From contig NVRZ01000122.1 in assembly GCA_002401055.1 (NCBI GenBank), positions 1 through 8,481 of the forward strand: 8,481 bases of DNA, read 5' to 3'. Under the pieces are notes generated by a model, which was not told the DNA's origin, did not search any database, and saw only the letters and a program-made list of their open reading frames with translations. Shown here piece after piece: positions 6,690-8,481 of this stretch (its first letter is position 1; each line of letters begins with the position of its first letter). The DNA is from Bacteroidota bacterium (GTDB lineage Bacteria; Bacteroidota; Bacteroidia; NORP154). A program made the translations under genes and the position numbers.

Positions 6690-6945
6690 TATTTTCCAGC
6701 TAATGTCAAACGGATCTTCAGTATACTCTTGAGGAGTACGTATCAACAGGTAATAATCGGTGATTTTACTTCTCAATTGCGAGAATTACGATGAAACGCT
6801 GTATTTAAATACGGAAACCAGCTTTTGAGGTTACAAACACGAAACTTCTAAAAACTCAATAGGGACAGATTAAGTTTGGTCAAGAGGTAATTTATGAGAA
6901 GGATGAAGACTGCCTCTAAGATTAACAACAAACAGGTTTACTATA

Positions 6946-8394
6946 TTATAAATCCACGTTAGTCTCTCTATCGTACTGGTGTTTGGGTATACTTGCGTGA
7001 TTTTTAAAGTAAAATCTTGCACCCCAGGGTTGTATCACCATTTTGTAAACGTCTGCTCTTCCTTCAGACACAACGATTCTTTGGACAACTTTCTTTTGTC
7101 CATCCATGTACTTCTCTTCAGTTAAACCCTCTGGGTATTCAAGTGCTAATTCCGAGAGCATTCGCTCTCTTTCATCAGTTGACATGGATAATGATGCTTC
7201 CTTTTCCTTTTGCTGATGTGCACGCATCTTGTCTGCCGCCTCAGCCAACTGCCTAGCCTTTAACGCCTTTTGCCTTGCTATTTCTTCTTGTGAGGCTCTC
7301 TCTTTGGCTTCTCGAATTTTTCTCGCTTCCTCAGCCTTTCTATGAGCAGATTCTTCTGCAGCCTTTTTAGCGGCAAGTTCATTCATTATCTTTTTGATTT
7401 GAGCGATCTTAGTTTTCGGAACTATTTCATTCGGTTTTATTTTTAACGCCTTCTCAAAATTTCCCCTTGCCAGCAAATAATTATTTGCAGCATAATTTTT
7501 ATTTCCCTCTGATAATGCTTGCAAATAAGCCTCATCCTTGGCCTTGTTTCCATCTAAAATCCCATTAATCTCAACGATCTTGTCCTTGGGGTATTTTTCA
7601 TTTGGTTTAATATTCGATGCGCTTCTATATAACTTAATAGCTCCGTAGTCTTTGGCCTCGAACGCCTTGTCAGCATCAACTATTAGCTTATTATATTGAG
7701 CTTCCTTCACTTTTAGTATGGCCGCCTCCTCACCTTTCCGCTGCTCTTCCACTCTGTCTTTAGCTAATTTCTCAGCAGCATTTCTGGCTGCCTCTTCCTC
7801 TTCAGCTTTTTTCTTAGCAGCTGCTTCTTCGGCTGCTCTCGCCTCTTTGGCTTTTTTTCTTGCAGCTTCCTCAGCGGCCAATGTTGCTCTAGCTTCATCC
7901 TCAGTTTTCTTTTTTGTTGCGGCTTGTGCCTCTGCACGAGCTCTTGCATCTTCTTCCGCCTTCTTCTTGGCTAAGGCTTCCTTTTCCGCCTTGTCTCGGG
8001 CGTCCTTCGCCAGCCTCGCTGTCTCTTCCGCAGCTGATCGATCTTTTTCAGTCTTTACCAGCTTGTCTATCTCGTTAATCTTTTCTTTTGGATAAGAGGC
8101 ATCTGCTTTTATCACCAAGGCATCCTTGTACGCTGCTTTAGCAGATCCCAGATCCTTGCCCGTGAAGCTTTCATCTCCTCTGGCAATTGCAGCTTTATAT
8201 TTAATTTCAATATTTTCCTTCTTTTCATTCTCAATATTTTGAGCTTCGATCAATTTCTCTATTTCATTCAATTTAGTCTTCGGATATACTTCTGCCGGCT
8301 TAAGCTTTAAAGCTTCATTATAAAATTGCCTGGCATCACTGTATTCCTTAAACTTCATAGACATATCCGCATTCTTAATATTGGAGATATACTT
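6946..8394 (-). CDS. TPR-like repeat / Ala-Lys-Glu coiled-coil protein, 5'-truncated at the junction
   Basis: This is a paralogue of the gene at 5409-6689, with its N-terminus missing. The first ATG is at 8364, but it is internal. The first 47-residue repeat is complete only if nine codons upstream of it are included, starting at Tyr (8391-8389; YISNIKNAD then MSMKFKEY). The same frame then meets a stop at 8418-8416 with no start, signal peptide or beta-sandwich. Counting from the Met at 8364, repeat 1 ends near 38, repeat 2 spans 56-102, a highly charged TolA-like AKE-rich helix spans 104-222, repeat 3 spans 224-270 and repeat 4 spans 280-327. A second coiled-coil follows at 328-392, then the shared C-terminal domain at 398-472 (LALEYPEGLTEE, VVQRIVVSEG, WGARFYFKN). 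Repeat 3 is one residue shorter than the other five copies in the two genes (KDYGAIKLY). If whole, it would probably be exported like its neighbour. Function is unknown. Confidence 0.75.
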   Translation of the reverse strand, partial: KYISNIKNADMSMKFKEYSDARQFYNEALKLKPAEVYPKTKLNEIEKLIEAQNIENEKKENIEIKYKAAIARGDESFTGKDLGSAKAAYKDALVIKADASYPKEKINEIDKLVKTEKDRSAAEETARLAKDARDKAEKEALAKKKAEEDARARAEAQAATKKKTEDEARATLAAEEAARKKAKEARAAEEAAAKKKAEEEEAARNAAEKLAKDRVEEQRKGEEAAILKVKEAQYNKLIVDADKAFEAKDYGAIKLYRSASNIKPNEKYPKDKIVEINGILDGNKAKDEAYLQALSEGNKNYAANNYLLARGNFEKALKIKPNEIVPKTKIAQIKKIMNELAAKKAAEESAHRKAEEARKIREAKERASQEEIARQKALKARQLAEAADKMRAHQQKEKEASLSMSTDERERMLSELALEYPEGLTEEKYMDGQKKVVQRIVVSEGRADVYKMVIQPWGARFYFKNHASIPKHQYDRETNVDL

Positions 8395-8397
8395 CTT
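8374..8397. other. Junction between the truncated repeat gene and the opposing GGDEF fragment
   Basis: Minus-strand codons still fit the TPR-like repeat up to Tyr at 8391-8389 (perhaps Lys at 8394). Plus-strand codons already fit a GGDEF domain from about 8377. The two reading frames are therefore both family-like over about 15-20 bp, as expected of a join at a short shared sequence. The gene on each side lacks its N-terminal half. Confidence 0.6.
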
Positions 8398-8481
8398 AAA
8401 GAAATAGCAAATCGTTTAGAAACCATATGCCGTGAAACGGACTATATTGCTCGTTTAAGTGGGGATGAATTTTGTATTCTT
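8377..8481 (+). CDS. GGDEF-domain (diguanylate cyclase) internal fragment, both ends missing
   Basis: In plus frame 1 this stretch reads as the middle of a GGDEF domain, the enzyme fold that joins two GTP into cyclic di-GMP. It opens with NIGDILLKEIANRL, matching the usual (GHxx)GDxLLxxxAxRL helix. RETD (8431-8442) then sits exactly five residues before SGDEF (8458-8472), the spacing of the allosteric RxxD I-site to the active-site motif, within YIARLSGDEFCIL. The first motif residue is Ser rather than Gly; SGDEF variants are known in active cyclases. Upstream, the GH expected before NIGD is replaced by IL and homology stops at about 8377, inside the end of the opposing repeat gene. No start codon or upstream domain belongs to it, and it leaves the window in frame. 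The fold call is firm even though only about 35 residues are visible. Whether it belongs to the same genome is in doubt. Confidence 0.8.

Noticed and set aside
6690..6776. In-frame upstream extension of the repeat protein to an ATG at 6776 (29 extra residues)
   Set aside because: The extension is polar and would bury the signal peptide that begins at the Met at 6689. Exported-protein logic favours the shorter start.
6690..6945. Spacer between the two paralogues, with a 12-bp perfect palindrome GTATTTAAATAC at 6801-6812
   Set aside because: No clean TAnnTTTG box, terminator hairpin or ORF with homology was seen. An AT-rich palindrome of this size can arise by chance, so no function is assigned.
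7718..8095. 125-codon plus-strand open frame rich in Ala, Ser and Phe
   Set aside because: It is the reverse reading of the AKE-rich coiled-coil codons; its odd composition is the direct result of that.

Overview
The window looks like a piece of a Bacteroidota chromosome, most likely Cytophagales-like. It is moderately AT-rich. Two start regions carry clean TAnnTTTG promoter -7 boxes, and Shine-Dalgarno sequences are weak or absent. The gene set also fits: a CoA-acylating MMSDH beside a class III aminotransferase, a MiaE homologue, a DUF6580 membrane protein, and secreted proteins combining a CarboxypepD_reg-like domain with a TPR-like repeat. This placement is inferred from gene content and signals, not from a database search.

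Layout. Positions 1-2609 hold three minus-strand genes. In transcription order they are miaE (2609-2025, tRNA hydroxylase), mmsA (1929-451, methylmalonate/malonate-semialdehyde dehydrogenase) and the first 144 codons of a class III aminotransferase (433 to beyond position 1). The last two are 17 nt apart and form a likely catabolic unit: the transaminase makes a semialdehyde that MMSDH converts to an acyl-CoA. A plus-strand family 2 glycosyltransferase (2674-3972) diverges from miaE. Its 3' end overlaps by 9 bp that of a convergent TauE/SafE-type permease (4737-3964). The 134-bp spacer after the permease holds a 25-bp palindromic repeat, a -7 box and a second inverted repeat touching the start codon of a small DUF6580 membrane protein (4872-5396, plus). 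From 5409 to about 8394 lie two tandem minus-strand paralogues. Each has several copies of a ~47-residue TPR-like repeat and the same ~70-residue C-terminal domain. The downstream copy (6689-5409) is complete, with a signal peptide. The upstream copy (about 8394-6946) is cut off inside a repeat.

The most unusual point is the right end. The repeat gene stops being recognisable at about 8391-8397. In the opposite direction, overlapping it by about 15-20 bp, begins an unmistakable internal piece of a GGDEF (diguanylate cyclase) domain with an RxxD I-site and an SGDEF signature, running off the window. Neither gene has its proper end at the joint. This is either a chimeric assembly or a real rearrangement breakpoint. 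No RNA genes, CRISPR arrays or insertion sequences were seen, and no stretch over 300 bp lacks a gene. I did not find convincing evidence of a new defence or mobile system. The best uncharacterised biology is the pair of repeat proteins.
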